The position numbers and the translations under genes are program-made. Source: Neptuniibacter sp. 1_MG-2023 (GTDB taxonomy: Bacteria; Pseudomonadota; Gammaproteobacteria; Pseudomonadales; Balneatricaceae). Taken from it: 64,000 nucleotides of DNA. Positions 18,452 to 28,572 of this stretch are shown here, one piece after another. The number at the start of each line of letters is the position of its first letter. Position 1 is the first letter of the stretch. Below the pieces are notes generated by a model. That model was given only the letters and a program-made list of their open reading frames with translations, made no database searches and had not been told where the DNA came from. The DNA lies in NCBI RefSeq assembly GCF_030547185.1, contig NZ_JAUOQR010000012.1, forward strand, positions 1-64,000. The letters are read 5' to 3'.

Positions 18452-20149
18452 CTAAGCATAGTAATCAACCAACGACATCGGTTTAGACTCCACTTGAGAA
18501 AGTGACTCTTCACCACCCGCTTCCCCTGTTTCCATATATGAGCTTCCTGAAGCACCTTTTTCACCCTGCTCAGCAAACTGTTCTCTACGTTGCTGATCCG
18601 CAGATTGATCGGCCACAGATGAATCCTGCAAAGATAAACCTTGCTCAGCAAACATCTCACGGAGCCTTGGCAAACTCTGTTCCACAGCATCACGAACATG
18701 CGCATGAGGCGAGGTAAAACTAAGACTGACTTGGTCTTGATTTATATGCACTTTGATACTCAAAGCGCCAAGTTCTGGAGGATCTAACTGAATATTAGCT
18801 ACATTTAAATTCTGTGTCGAAACCATAATGGCGCGCTCACCCAATGCATTTTTCCATGCGGGTGTATTGATCTGAACTTGTTGCGGCATCATAAGGTTTT
18901 GAGCATCAGAAACCACCTTTTGAGCCTGTGTCGGCTGATTAACTCCTGACGCCTGTTGAGTTTGAGCCAATACAAGCGTTTCCATACGCTGATTAAAGCT
19001 ACTATCAGACACTTTCTCGTTAGACGTAACTTTCTGCAACAGCTGTTTTGACAGCTCCAACGCAGACTCAAATTTTTCAGGAAGCTCTTTTCCAGATATA
19101 GGTTTTGCAGCCACCTCTGCTTTTGCCGCCAAATCAGCGGCCATCTCTTTTTGATAGTTAGCACTCAACAGATCAGCTCGCTCAGAAACACGACCTACAG
19201 CAGAGTTATCTCTTTTTAAACTAGGATCAAGTGTACTATCGACCCCATCGTCAACAGGCTGAGACAGCACAGTACCGGATGCTCTTTCATTATTCGATTT
19301 AAGAGCTAAATTCTGTGCAACTACAGAAGAAGCAGCCGCTTTATTCATTTCATCTGAAGCGCGTAATTGAGCAGCAGCGGCCATGTCGGAAGAAGAATCA
19401 TCCGCCGCGACCTGCGCTTGAAACAATGCAGCACGCTCATCTCTATTGGCATTAATAAGCGCAAGCTGATCAGCAGAACGTTGATTCACAACCTCAGATA
19501 AATCTTTCAATCCATCGGCATTAACAACATTATCGACCAAGCCAGCAATTCGCCCATTTTGCCGAACAGCGTCATCAGAAATTTCTGCATCATCAGATAA
19601 CGCAGCAGCGCCTGAAGAGAATTCATTAAATTTAGCTTTAAGCGCATCATACAGAGCGCCATTACTCATACTCTCTTCAAGATCAGATAAAAGTATAGGA
19701 GGACCAACAACACCAGCAACCGCTAAATCATCCCCTACCTCTACATCAGATGACTCAACCTCTGCCACCTCACCTTCGTTTGATAATGTCGTGCGCTGCT
19801 CTGCGAATTCTTTCAAAGCTTGAGCAAGCTCTGCTGTAATCTCTGGAGGAAGCTCAGCACCCTCTCCATACTGTTGCTCTAACATCTGTGCGATATAGAG
19901 CATTTTCTGCTCCATGGTAATGTCCGGAAGCAAGCCATCATCGCTGACTTGCGGCAAACTAGCACCCGATTGCGGCAAAAAAGCGCCGCTGGCAAGCCCA
20001 GCTCCTTGTTCAGGCAATTGACTCAGCACTGAGCCAAAACCACTAAACAAAGCACCACCAGGAGCTAGCGAAGAGCCACTTGATGACGATACTGATAGAT
20101 TTAAAGTTAATAGCCCACTACCTGCAGGCATTGATATTTGCTCGCTCAT
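18452..20149 (-). CDS. fliK: Flagellar hook-length control protein FliK
   Basis: A 565-residue, Ala/Ser/Glu/Gln-rich secreted ruler protein. The N-terminal 400 residues are low-complexity and variable. The C-terminal FliK domain (about residues 435-520) has the conserved pattern NLNVANIQLDPPELGALSIK, then VSLSFTSPHAHVRDAVEQSL and LREMFAEQGLSL. It measures hook length and switches FlhB to filament export. It lies 53 bp after fliJ and is followed by a 305-bp gap. Confidence 0.93.
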   Translation of the reverse strand: MSEQISMPAGSGLLTLNLSVSSSSGSSLAPGGALFSGFGSVLSQLPEQGAGLASGAFLPQSGASLPQVSDDGLLPDITMEQKMLYIAQMLEQQYGEGAELPPEITAELAQALKEFAEQRTTLSNEGEVAEVESSDVEVGDDLAVAGVVGPPILLSDLEESMSNGALYDALKAKFNEFSSGAAALSDDAEISDDAVRQNGRIAGLVDNVVNADGLKDLSEVVNQRSADQLALINANRDERAALFQAQVAADDSSSDMAAAAQLRASDEMNKAAASSVVAQNLALKSNNERASGTVLSQPVDDGVDSTLDPSLKRDNSAVGRVSERADLLSANYQKEMAADLAAKAEVAAKPISGKELPEKFESALELSKQLLQKVTSNEKVSDSSFNQRMETLVLAQTQQASGVNQPTQAQKVVSDAQNLMMPQQVQINTPAWKNALGERAIMVSTQNLNVANIQLDPPELGALSIKVHINQDQVSLSFTSPHAHVRDAVEQSLPRLREMFAEQGLSLQDSSVADQSADQQRREQFAEQGEKGASGSSYMETGEAGGEESLSQVESKPMSLVDYYA

Positions 20150-20202
20150 TCTAGGCTCCTATGAATTTGCCTAGTACAACAAAAGCAAAAAAAGGGCCAA
20201 GA

Positions 20203-20646
20203 TTACAGGAAGGAGTTTTTCATTACTTGAGCACGCTCATCTATCTGCTTTTGCAAAGCCTTTTCCTCTGCTTGCATTTCAGTTTCGAGCGCCTTATCCG
20301 TCAGTTTTTGCATACCCTTCATACGTGCGTATGAAGTTTTCCAATGCTGTTCAACTGCCTCAAGTTCTTTTAAGTTCTGAGCCATGGCATTGGTCTGAGT
20401 ATCTTTGGCATCTTGTATCTTCTGCATAAAAGCTTGCTGTGCATGCAATTGCGCACCGGTACAGCCTTCCGCATTGACCCCTAGATAATTTTGATGGTAT
20501 TCAGCTAAATATTGATCCAACTGCCCCATAGTTCTCTTATCTTGCTCAACTCGCTGACGACTAGCCGCAAGAAACTGATCCGCCTGTTTCTTTTTTCTCT
20601 CGGCAAGATCAAGAACCAACTGTAATCGCTTTGAACGTTTACTCAT
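20203..20646 (-). CDS. fliJ: Flagellar export chaperone/ATPase stalk protein FliJ
   Basis: A 147-residue coiled-coil protein rich in Lys, Gln, Glu and Ala ([19 protein letters not shown] at the start). It inserts into the FliI hexamer like the gamma subunit of F1-ATPase and links it to FlhA. Sequence alone would be ambiguous among coiled coils, but the length and the 4-bp overlap with the fliI stop make the assignment secure. Confidence 0.92.
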   Translation of the reverse strand: MSKRSKRLQLVLDLAERKKKQADQFLAASRQRVEQDKRTMGQLDQYLAEYHQNYLGVNAEGCTGAQLHAQQAFMQKIQDAKDTQTNAMAQNLKELEAVEQHWKTSYARMKGMQKLTDKALETEMQAEEKALQKQIDERAQVMKNSFL

Positions 20647-22028
20647 TTCTGCAAGCCATTATTTGCTGGGCGACGTATTTGCTGGTTTAACTCCGCTTGT
20701 GGAGGTGTAGAGATAACCATAAACATCTGCTGCATAGATTCTTTTAGCGCGAAGGATTCATTCATACCCTGACACAGATAAGCGCTAATTGAAGGTAAAT
20801 TTTCTATCACAAAATCAGTATCAGGATCACTTCCCTTAACATAAGCCCCTACATTAATAAGGTCTTCATTTTGATGATACTTAGAGTATAGCTGCTTAAA
20901 CCGCATTGCCATTTTTAGATGATCCGCTTCAACAATCTGCGGCATCGCACGACTAATTGAGGCCTCAATATCGATTGCAGGATAATGTCCTTGTTCAGCC
21001 AAACGACGCGATAGAACAATATGCCCATCCAAAATCGCACGTGCCGAATCAGCTACAGGATCTTGCTGATCATCCCCTTCAGTCAATACCGTATAAAACG
21101 CAGTAATAGAACCACTACCCTCTTCACCATTACCTGCTCGCTCAACCAGTTTAGGAATTTTAGCAAAAACAGAGGGCGGGTACCCTTTAGTTGCAGGTGG
21201 CTCACCAACGGCCAGCGCTATTTCACGTTGAGCTTGAGCATAACGGGTTAGAGAATCCATTAGCAAAAGTACATTTTTCCCTTGATCGCGAAAATACTCA
21301 GCTATACGTGTCGATAATTGTGAAGCCCGAAGCCTCATAAGAGGCGAATCATCTGCAGGTGAAGCAACCACAACCGAACGCTTTAAACCCTCCTCACCTA
21401 AACTATGCTCAATAAACTCTTTAACCTCCCGTCCTCGCTCACCGATCAGACCTACAACAATAATTTCCGCTTCAGTAAAGCGCGTCATCATCCCCAGCAA
21501 TACCGATTTACCGACACCACTACCAGCAAATAGACCCATTCGCTGACCACGCCCGACCGTCAACAAACCATTAATTGTGCGGATACCTACATCAAGAGGC
21601 TGTTTTATTGGCTCTCGCATAAGAGGATTAATAATCTCTCCAGCTAAATCCGTTTCAGCTTCAGGCTGCAAAGGCCCTTTACCATCTATAGGCTTACCAA
21701 CACCGTTTAAGATTCGACCAAGAAGGTTCATTCCGACAGGGACTTTTCCGGACTCAGAAGAGGCTATAACTCGTGTTCCAGACTGTAATCCATCGATTGG
21801 ATATAAAGGCATTAAATAGATGCGGTCTCCAGAAAACCCCACCACCTCAGCCTCAACTTTATTTGTTTTGGATAACTCAATAAAACAGCATGCCCCCACA
21901 GCACACTTAATACCGACAGCCTCAATCGTCAAGCCGATCATACGCGTGATGCGACCCTCTACACGCGGGCAAGGAGGATCTATTCGGTATTGAGAATAAC
22001 GGGATAGTTTTTCTAGGAGCTTACTCAT
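20643..22028 (-). CDS. fliI: Flagellum-specific export ATPase FliI
   Basis: An ATPase of about 461 residues related to F1-beta. Walker A is [15 protein letters not shown], Walker [19 protein letters not shown], and [15 protein letters not shown] and [15 protein letters not shown] are FliI signatures. An ATG at 22028 ([11 protein letters not shown]) is preferred: it overlaps the fliH stop by 8 bp. An in-frame ATG six codons upstream (MKPLAI) has no ribosome site. It powers unloading of chaperone-substrate complexes at FlhA, with FliH and FliJ. Confidence 0.96.
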   Translation of the reverse strand: MSKLLEKLSRYSQYRIDPPCPRVEGRITRMIGLTIEAVGIKCAVGACCFIELSKTNKVEAEVVGFSGDRIYLMPLYPIDGLQSGTRVIASSESGKVPVGMNLLGRILNGVGKPIDGKGPLQPEAETDLAGEIINPLMREPIKQPLDVGIRTINGLLTVGRGQRMGLFAGSGVGKSVLLGMMTRFTEAEIIVVGLIGERGREVKEFIEHSLGEEGLKRSVVVASPADDSPLMRLRASQLSTRIAEYFRDQGKNVLLLMDSLTRYAQAQREIALAVGEPPATKGYPPSVFAKIPKLVERAGNGEEGSGSITAFYTVLTEGDDQQDPVADSARAILDGHIVLSRRLAEQGHYPAIDIEASISRAMPQIVEADHLKMAMRFKQLYSKYHQNEDLINVGAYVKGSDPDTDFVIENLPSISAYLCQGMNESFALKESMQQMFMVISTPPQAELNQQIRRPANNGLQK

Positions 22029-22791
22029 GATCGCCAGCGGCTTCATGTTTTAGATTGTTATAGAATTGCTCTACAACTTCGGAAAAACGCGCTTCAACCT
22101 CATCTTGAATCAAAGTACTTTCAGTTTCAAGACGAAAGCCACCAGCTGCAATATCAGGAGAAACCTCAACCACAAGAGATGCCCCTGGTAGAAGTAGTGA
22201 TTCCTCAATAAACTCAGAATCATCTGCACTTACTTTGAGAAGCACTGTCGTTATGGGTTCAGGCAACTGCTGTAAGCCTTCTCGAATAGAAGATAGAAGC
22301 AAATCCTTTCTTGTTAACAGCTCAGCACCTACTGTTTTTTCAGCTAATAAAACAACAAGTTTCACTAACTCTTCTTCGATAGCTGCGGTCGATTCGTCCA
22401 GTGGGGTTTGTAATTCAGACAACAGATCTTTAAGCATTGTTTGAAGCCTTGCGACCTCTGACTCACCCTGCTGAAAACCCTCTTTGTAACCAATTTCTCG
22501 TCCCGCAACTAAACCTGCAGCATGTCCTTCCTCTTGACCTTGACTACGCCCTTCCTCCAAACCCGCTGCAAGACCTTCAATACGTGCGGTTTCTCGAATA
22601 GCTTCAAGTTCAGCGACAGTAATCTTTTCTGCAGCAATAACTTCATCAACAACAGTAACTTCGGCAATCGTTTTATGCTGAAGCGCAGTAGCGGTCGTAG
22701 AAGACTTTCCCATTTGAGGTAAAGTCCAGCTTTGGGCATCACGCACATCTTCAGCCCTAATACGTTTATACGCCTTAGTTTCGTTAGACAT
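22021..22791 (-). CDS. fliH: Flagellar export ATPase regulator FliH
   Basis: A 256-residue protein with a variable N-terminus, a helical segment containing GxxxG-type glycine repeats ([36 protein letters not shown], residues about 75-110) and a C-terminal peripheral-stalk-like domain. It anchors FliI to the C-ring through FliN. It lies 7 bp after fliG and overlaps fliI. Confidence 0.95.
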   Translation of the reverse strand: MSNETKAYKRIRAEDVRDAQSWTLPQMGKSSTTATALQHKTIAEVTVVDEVIAAEKITVAELEAIRETARIEGLAAGLEEGRSQGQEEGHAAGLVAGREIGYKEGFQQGESEVARLQTMLKDLLSELQTPLDESTAAIEEELVKLVVLLAEKTVGAELLTRKDLLLSSIREGLQQLPEPITTVLLKVSADDSEFIEESLLLPGASLVVEVSPDIAAGGFRLETESTLIQDEVEARFSEVVEQFYNNLKHEAAGDHE

Positions 22792-22798
22792 ATATCAA

Positions 22799-23809
22799 TT
22801 ACACCATCGCCTCACCACCACCGCCAAGGATAATTTCACCATCATCGGCAAGTCTGCGTGCAATGGTAAGCACCTCTTTCTGTGCACCTTCAACATCACT
22901 AACCCGCACAGGACCTTTCGCTTCAAGGTCATCCTTCAGCAATTCGGCAGCACGCTTAGACATATTTCTAAAGATTTTTTCTTGCAAGGCTACATCTGCG
23001 CCTTTTAGTGCAATCACTAACACATCCGTTGACACTTCACGCAAGATAGCTTGAATACCCATATCTTCAACATCAAGTAGATTATCGAAAACAAACATTA
23101 GATCAGAGATGCTAGACGCTAAATATTCATCCGATTCCTTAATGCTCTCCATCAACTCCACTTCCATATTAGAGTCAATAAAGTTCATGATATTCGCAGC
23201 TGATTTTACGCCGCCCAAGGTAGCAGTGCTCGCACCGCCTGCGCCAGCAAATTGACGCTCCAATATATCATTCAACTCCTGTAACGCTTGCGGCTGAATA
23301 CGATCCAAAGCAGCAACACGCATAAGAATATCAAGGCGTTGTTTTTCATCGAAACACCCTAAAACACCCGCCGCCACATCAGGCTCAAGATAAGCAACAA
23401 CCACCGCCTGAATCTGCGGATGTTCATAACGAATAATTTCTGCGATTTGTCGAGGCTCCATCCAGCGCAACGTATCAAGGCCAGACGTATTGGTGCTCAT
23501 AAGAATACGATCGAGGAGAGTTTTAGCTTTTTCTTCACCTAACGCCTGATTAAGCATAGAGCGAATATAGATATCGTTATTAATGCCTATACCGGTTTGG
23601 TCGCTAACCAATCCCATAAAGTCACCTACAACCGATTCTACTTTTGTTTGAGGAACATTATTTAACTGTGCCATCGCCTCCCCAATCATTTGAACCTCTT
23701 TAGGGCCCATATGTTTGAGAATCTCTGCAGCGTCAGTTTCACCCAAGCTAATCAGCAGGATGGCGGCCTTATCAATTTCACGCCCCCCCTGATCTGCTCC
23801 GTCACTCAT
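22799..23809 (-). CDS. fliG: Flagellar motor switch protein FliG
   Basis: A 336-residue rotor protein. The N-terminal domain binds FliF (IDKAAILLISLGETDAAEIL), the middle has the EHPQ motif (IRYEHPQIQAVVVAYL), and the C-terminal torque domain carries charged residues that face the stator (ESIKESDEYLASSISDLMF, then DDLEAKGPVRVSDVEGAQ). The ATG at 23809 is preferred to a GTG two codons upstream because taggtg lies five bases before it. It overlaps fliF by 8 bp. Confidence 0.97.
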   Translation of the reverse strand: MSDGADQGGREIDKAAILLISLGETDAAEILKHMGPKEVQMIGEAMAQLNNVPQTKVESVVGDFMGLVSDQTGIGINNDIYIRSMLNQALGEEKAKTLLDRILMSTNTSGLDTLRWMEPRQIAEIIRYEHPQIQAVVVAYLEPDVAAGVLGCFDEKQRLDILMRVAALDRIQPQALQELNDILERQFAGAGGASTATLGGVKSAANIMNFIDSNMEVELMESIKESDEYLASSISDLMFVFDNLLDVEDMGIQAILREVSTDVLVIALKGADVALQEKIFRNMSKRAAELLKDDLEAKGPVRVSDVEGAQKEVLTIARRLADDGEIILGGGGEAMV

Positions 23810-25475
23810 TATCACCTACCCATTGTTTAACTGCCTGCGCTACTCTCGCAGGATCTTCGGCCACCATACTACGAATAGCATTTAACTGATAATCAAAACT
23901 TTCATTGGGGGTAGGTAGTAATTCATCATCACTGCCAAAGGTCACAGAATCAGACGAAAAGTCAGCGCCATCTAACCCAGCCAACTCAGCACTCACATCA
24001 CCAGCAGCACCTAGACCAGCCACATGACCAGCAGTACCGGCTGTCGCCAAGTTACGTAAAATCGGTCTTAAAATCCCAAAAACTAAGACCAGAACAAAAA
24101 TAACAGCCATTGCTTGCTTAGCGATATCCCAGATCCAATCTTGCTTCCAGATCGGAATATCCTCTGTCACTATAGGTTCTTCAGCGACAAAGGGAGTATT
24201 CACAACATTAACACTATCACCACGCAAGGCAGAAAAACCTACAGCATCTTGGACAAGTATACGTAAGCGTTCTAATTCATTCTGATCCCAAGGCGCTCTG
24301 ATCGCATCACCGCTTGTGGGATCCACGCTAGACAGATCATCTACCACAACCGCTACAGTTAGACGTCTAACACGCCCTTGTTGATGCTTGGTATAACTGA
24401 TCGTTCTATCCAATTCATAGTTTCGAGTCGCCTGCTTACGAGCAGAACCTGGAGATCCACCTTCCGCCGCAGCGCTGTCACCTGACCCTACTTGTTCAGG
24501 AACACTACTTGGCCCCGGCGGCTGATTAGATAATGCACCAGGCACTCCAACAGGTGCGCTTCCGCTGACACGAGATTCATCCATCGTTTGCTCACTACGC
24601 AACGCTGGCAGATCCGGATTATAAAGTTCATCCGTTTGCTCAACGGCCGTGAAATCCACATCAGCAGACACTTCGGCACGGAAGCGCCCAGCCCCCACAA
24701 CAGGCTGTAGAATACTATTAACCCTATTGAGCAACGTTCCTTCTAAGCTTCGTGTATATTCAAGTTGCTTCGCTGCTAAAACGACATTAACGTCTTTGTC
24801 GCGCATATTCAGCAAACGGCCCTGCTGATCAACCACTGTTACATCTTTAACATTAAGAGCAGGAATACTTGAAGCAACTAAATTAGCAATTGATGCAACT
24901 TGATCCCGTTCGAGAGCTCGACCAGAAAAAAGTTCTAAGAAAACTGAGGCTGTAGGCTTACGAGTGTCACGAATAAACACCGTATCTTTAGGTATAGCTA
25001 AATGCACCCGAGCATTTCGAACGGCCGTCATACTAGCGATTGTGCGCGCCAGTTCACCCTCCAAACCTCGTCTATACCTTGTCGTTTCCATAAACTGACT
25101 GGTACCGAGGCTTTGCTCTTTATCCATTATTTCGAAGCCAACAGTTTTATCCGCAGTAAAACCTTCAGCCGCTAGCTTTAAACGTGCTTGATGAACATAT
25201 TCATCAGGCACCAGTATAGCCCGACCATCCGCATCAAAATTATAGGGCACATTGTATAAACGAAGTTGTTCGATAATCTGATTCGCATCAGAAAAAGAGA
25301 GATTACTAAAGAGAACTCGCTGTTCAGGCTTTTGAGACCACAGAACAACAGCAAAGCCTATAGCGACACTGGCAGCCAACCCAACCATCAAACCGAGTTG
25401 ACGTACAATGCCTAGCTTATTAAAGCCTTGCATTGGGTTTCCACTTAACGTTTCAGAACCACCAGCCACAGCCAC
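23802..25475 (-). CDS. fliF: Flagellar M-ring protein FliF
   Basis: A 557-residue MS-ring subunit. Membrane helices lie near residues 25-45 (VRQLGLMVGLAASVAIGFAV) and 455-475 (AVIFVLVLVFGILRPIL), with ring-building motifs between them (NVPYNFDADGRAILVP, ARVHLAIPKDTVFIRD, KPTASVFLEL). The C-terminal tail binds FliG. The start shown is GTG, with an AAGG close upstream; an in-frame ATG at 25433 (MQGFNKLGIVRQ) with GGA seven bases before it is an equally good start. Confidence 0.95.
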   Translation of the reverse strand: MAVAGGSETLSGNPMQGFNKLGIVRQLGLMVGLAASVAIGFAVVLWSQKPEQRVLFSNLSFSDANQIIEQLRLYNVPYNFDADGRAILVPDEYVHQARLKLAAEGFTADKTVGFEIMDKEQSLGTSQFMETTRYRRGLEGELARTIASMTAVRNARVHLAIPKDTVFIRDTRKPTASVFLELFSGRALERDQVASIANLVASSIPALNVKDVTVVDQQGRLLNMRDKDVNVVLAAKQLEYTRSLEGTLLNRVNSILQPVVGAGRFRAEVSADVDFTAVEQTDELYNPDLPALRSEQTMDESRVSGSAPVGVPGALSNQPPGPSSVPEQVGSGDSAAAEGGSPGSARKQATRNYELDRTISYTKHQQGRVRRLTVAVVVDDLSSVDPTSGDAIRAPWDQNELERLRILVQDAVGFSALRGDSVNVVNTPFVAEEPIVTEDIPIWKQDWIWDIAKQAMAVIFVLVLVFGILRPILRNLATAGTAGHVAGLGAAGDVSAELAGLDGADFSSDSVTFGSDDELLPTPNESFDYQLNAIRSMVAEDPARVAQAVKQWVGDNE

Positions 25476-25498
25476 TCACCTTGAATTTCTATTTTTTA

Positions 25499-25852
25499 TT
25501 AGATCGGCATATTCATAATATCTTCATAAGCTGAAACCAAGCGATTACGTACTTGGGTCATAGCTTGAAAAGATATAGACGCCTTCTCGGCCGCAATCAT
25601 TACTTGCGGTAAATCGATACTCGAATCACCTTGCTCGTATGCAACCGCCAACTTTTTGGCATTCACCTGAGTATCATGAACACCATCAACGGCATTTTTT
25701 AAGATATCCCCAAACGACGTTCGTCCTACAACACCATTTTCCTTCAAACCTTCTGGCGCAATATGCGCCACATCAGAAGAAGTGGCTTGGACCTGCGCTT
25801 TAATAGTCCGCATTTGCATAAGAACGCTATTTATATCTGCTCTTTCTACCAT
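25499..25852 (-). CDS. fliE: Flagellar hook-basal body protein FliE
   Basis: A 117-residue export substrate joining the MS ring and export gate to the rod. It ends with the typical SFQAMTQVRNRLVSAYEDIM and contains VMIAAEKASISFQ. The ATG at 25852 (MVERADINSVLMQMR) gives the normal family length; an upstream in-frame TTG adds six residues. It is the first gene of the fliEFGHIJ(K) operon and lies about 115 nt downstream of a predicted sigma-54 start point. Confidence 0.95.
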   Translation of the reverse strand: MVERADINSVLMQMRTIKAQVQATSSDVAHIAPEGLKENGVVGRTSFGDILKNAVDGVHDTQVNAKKLAVAYEQGDSSIDLPQVMIAAEKASISFQAMTQVRNRLVSAYEDIMNMPI

Positions 25853-25977
25853 ACCAACACCAAGCGGCAATTTATTGACATTATAATCACACTTAGCACT
25901 TCATCAATAGAGGATAACAAAATAATGTCATTATTTTGTCTATTAAAACTATAAATGAGTACATACGGTAGAAATAA

Positions 25978-25993
25978 AGCAAAAAACGGGCCA
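25978..25993 (-). promoter_or_regulatory. Sigma-54 promoter of the fliE operon
   Basis: The minus strand reads TGGCCCG-TTTT-TTGCT, matching the consensus TGGCACG-N4-TTGCW except for one base, with GG and GC ten apart. Transcription would begin near 25967, about 115 nt before fliE. The -24 element is the right arm of the terminator hairpin of the preceding gene and the -12 element is the end of its T tract. The fliE operon is a known FleQ/RpoN target in Pseudomonas. Confidence 0.75.
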
Positions 25994-26002
25994 TAAGGCC
26001 CG
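25981..26002 (-). terminator. Rho-independent terminator after the exonuclease gene
   Basis: On the minus strand a 6-bp perfect stem (cgggcc-ttat-ggcccg) is followed directly by six T and lies 24 bp after the exonuclease stop codon. It should end the leftward transcript of the CBS/exonuclease pair before the flagellar genes. Confidence 0.88.
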
Positions 26003-26025
26003 CTAATCTTTTGACGTATTATCGA

Positions 26026-26655
26026 TTAATAATGCGCTTCTGGCGGATCGCCGTATTTTAGACGCACATACATCAAAGCTACGGTCAAAGCATCACCTAT
26101 AGCAGTATGCCGCTCCAACATGGGGATATCTAACTTTTTCGATATAGTATCAAACCGTAAATCGACATTACCACCGACAGACTTCCACTTGATGATATCG
26201 TGGTAGACGTGCGAAAGCTCCACCGCTTTATTCGGCAAACCAAAGCCATATAGCGGCCTGATAAATTTATCTAACATCCGAATATCATAATTCACGTAAT
26301 AGCCTAAAATCGGACGATTACCGACAAATTCAAGCACCTGCTGCAAGGCATCTTCAATCTCTATACCTTCCGCTAAATCGCTCTCACGAATTTTATGAAT
26401 TTTAATAGAATCGCCACTCAAAGACTTGGGTGGCTTTAATTTAATATCTAACCGCTCACTCGCGAGTACTTTTCGACCTCTAATCTTAACCGCACCTATA
26501 GATACAATTTCGCCTTGTTTCACATCTAAATTAGTGGTTTCACAATCAAGCGAAACAATCTCGTCGCCACTATAGGATTCAAAAAGATGGGCGAACGGAC
26601 CCGCTTTGTGATCATATTTCTCTTTTATTCTTCTAACCGCTCTGGGTATTATCAT
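26026..26655 (-). CDS. DnaQ-like 3'-5' exonuclease
   Basis: A 209-residue DEDD-family exonuclease domain protein. Exo I is VSLDCETTNLD with Asp37 and Glu39; the middle has ILGYYVNYDIRML (Exo II), and Exo III is RHTAIGDALTVA (DEDDh type). It resembles the epsilon-like exonuclease domain of DNA polymerase III but is stand-alone. The ATG at 26655 is preferred over the TTG just before it, and the gene starts 3 bp after the stop of the CBS/cNMP protein gene, so the pair is an operon. I recall similar genes next to the symporter and acetate-switch genes in Vibrio. The substrate is unknown. Confidence 0.88.
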   Translation of the reverse strand: MIIPRAVRRIKEKYDHKAGPFAHLFESYSGDEIVSLDCETTNLDVKQGEIVSIGAVKIRGRKVLASERLDIKLKPPKSLSGDSIKIHKIRESDLAEGIEIEDALQQVLEFVGNRPILGYYVNYDIRMLDKFIRPLYGFGLPNKAVELSHVYHDIIKWKSVGGNVDLRFDTISKKLDIPMLERHTAIGDALTVALMYVRLKYGDPPEAHY

Positions 26656-26658
26656 CAA

Positions 26659-28488
26659 CTAACCCCCGAGGTGATATCTAAGCTCAAGATGCTTCTTAAA
26701 CCCTTTTACAATATGCAAAGCATCTCGCAACAGATCACGCTCCATTTTATCTAACGACTGCAATTCAATTAAGTTAGGTGTTTGATCATGCCCACTTTCA
26801 CTGCACTCTATGCGTTTAATTTGCTGCCTTAACCTTAAACTAATAAACAGACTTAGCGCTTCTGCTAGTTCACTACCATGTTTTTTCTGTAACTGATCCT
26901 GCTCGACCAACGCCTCAATTCGTTCAAATGTATTTGTCGCCTTAATACGATACTCAAGCGCAATCGTTCGAATACCATGAACAACAGGAAATATCCCACC
27001 CTTCTTAATATCTAAGTGCCCTTTATCTTTTAAGTTACCAAAGAAGGTTAACGGCGTATCAAACTCTAAGGATGCTTTTGCAAAATGAGAGAAAAACACA
27101 TCATTATTACGTAAATGACGCATAAACCAGTTACGACTCGCTTTAAATATAGCAGGGTTACCCGCTACAGGTTTAGCATCTATAGCGATAGCCAAGTTCA
27201 TCTGCGACTCACAGTCGCACTTTTCAGCCCACTCCCTCAACATCTGAGTCCACTCACCCAATGAACGAACCCAAGCGGGATTTGATACCATAATATTACC
27301 TGGGCACGGAGGAAAACCAAATCCGATCAAAGTCTCACTAAATCGATTTAAGGTCGCCTGCATCTCCGGCCAAACCAAACCATCTCGATAAATAACAGCA
27401 TTATCTTGATCTGTTTTCATGATTTGCTCACCACGCCCTTCCGAGCCCATCACTAAAAGGCAAACATGGGGCTGCATATCAGAAGGAATGATAATATTGA
27501 ATAATTTAGCAATAATCCGGCCATTCATTGCAGCCAAGAGATCCATGGCAAATCGAGTCTTAACACCATGGGAGACTAAAGCCTTAATTAAATCATCTAA
27601 GCCCTGAGCAGCCTCTCTTAGATCTTCAACCGTTTGCGCTCTCTCAATCCGCAAACCAATCACATGAGAATGACTCGAAAAATAGCTCAACACATCCGTG
27701 AGCTCTACTATCCCACTCATCTCAGCTCCCTGCATAACCACAACACGTTCAATGCGCTGTTGAGTCATGATAATCAACGCATTGAACAGATAGTCATCTG
27801 GCTCAACTGTGATTAAGCGGTAACTTGCTATCTCCGCTAGATCCGTATCCATCGACATCTCATTAACGATAACCGCATCAAGCAAGTCAGTTCCGGTAAC
27901 CATGCCATATCGACTTCCTCGTCTAACCAATAAGCAATCCGATTTATGCTCTCGCATAATCAAGGTTGCTTCACGTATAGAAGTCCCTTCCACTATAACC
28001 AATGGCTCCCTAATCAACCCATCGGATACTTTAGCCAACATAAATTCGGCCATATCTTGATCTTTGCCATGCTGCTGAACAATTTCAGTTTTAGCGGACA
28101 GGTTTTGCTGAAAATAGTCTGCAAACAGGCTATTCGTAGACATTAAATCTAATAAGGTTTTAGTCGGCAAAACATGACATATTGTTTCTTCTTCAGCGAT
28201 AAAGTTATGAATAGCCTTACCTCGGATTGCAGACCAACCCCCGAAATAATCTTCATTCGTGTAATAAACAAAGATCTGCTCACGGCTTGTCTCCCCCTCC
28301 TCTATAACTTCGCTTTCACCCACCCTTCCTTTCAAAATAATAAACACACCTTCAGGCTCCTCCCCGGCAGCCATAATTACCTCGCCCTTTTGGTAGTAAC
28401 CTATATCAAGGCTCGAACGCAGTATGTGTTCCTCTTTTTCATCCAACAAACTAAACGGAAGGTTTGTCATTTTGAAAGAATCAGGCAT
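26659..28488 (-). CDS. cNMP-binding/CBS/DUF294 nucleotidyltransferase-like signalling protein
   Basis: A 609-residue multidomain cytoplasmic protein. A cyclic-nucleotide-binding-like domain covers about residues 10-130 (YYQKGEVIMAAGEEPEGVFI). A CBS pair covers about 155-275 (STSIREATLIMREHKSDCLL-type and VTGTDLLDAVI, GIVELTDVLSYF). A GlnD-like nucleotidyltransferase (DUF294) lies at about 305-440, with GSEGRGEQ and TDQDNAVIY giving the metal-binding Asp pair. A DUF294 C-terminal helical domain ends it. It looks like a sensor that senses adenine nucleotides and modifies a partner, as suggested for acetate-linked DUF294 proteins; the target is not identifiable here. It shares an operon with the exonuclease and lies just downstream of the symporter gene. 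Confidence 0.9.
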   Translation of the reverse strand: MPDSFKMTNLPFSLLDEKEEHILRSSLDIGYYQKGEVIMAAGEEPEGVFIILKGRVGESEVIEEGETSREQIFVYYTNEDYFGGWSAIRGKAIHNFIAEEETICHVLPTKTLLDLMSTNSLFADYFQQNLSAKTEIVQQHGKDQDMAEFMLAKVSDGLIREPLVIVEGTSIREATLIMREHKSDCLLVRRGSRYGMVTGTDLLDAVIVNEMSMDTDLAEIASYRLITVEPDDYLFNALIIMTQQRIERVVVMQGAEMSGIVELTDVLSYFSSHSHVIGLRIERAQTVEDLREAAQGLDDLIKALVSHGVKTRFAMDLLAAMNGRIIAKLFNIIIPSDMQPHVCLLVMGSEGRGEQIMKTDQDNAVIYRDGLVWPEMQATLNRFSETLIGFGFPPCPGNIMVSNPAWVRSLGEWTQMLREWAEKCDCESQMNLAIAIDAKPVAGNPAIFKASRNWFMRHLRNNDVFFSHFAKASLEFDTPLTFFGNLKDKGHLDIKKGGIFPVVHGIRTIALEYRIKATNTFERIEALVEQDQLQKKHGSELAEALSLFISLRLRQQIKRIECSESGHDQTPNLIELQSLDKMERDLLRDALHIVKGFKKHLELRYHLGG

Positions 28489-28514
28489 CTCTATAATCCT
28501 TATGCAATGTTCAC

Positions 28515-28548
28515 AAAAAAGGGCGCTCCAACTTTACGCTGGGCGCCC
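28515..28548 (-). terminator. Rho-independent terminator after the symporter gene
   Basis: On the minus strand an outer stem gggcgc/gcgccc encloses a partly paired ccag...ttgg loop and is followed by six to seven T. It lies 25-58 bp after the large symporter subunit stop, separating it from the CBS/DUF294 gene. Confidence 0.85.
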
Positions 28549-28572
28549 CTTCCGTAAGGTGATTACTCGATC

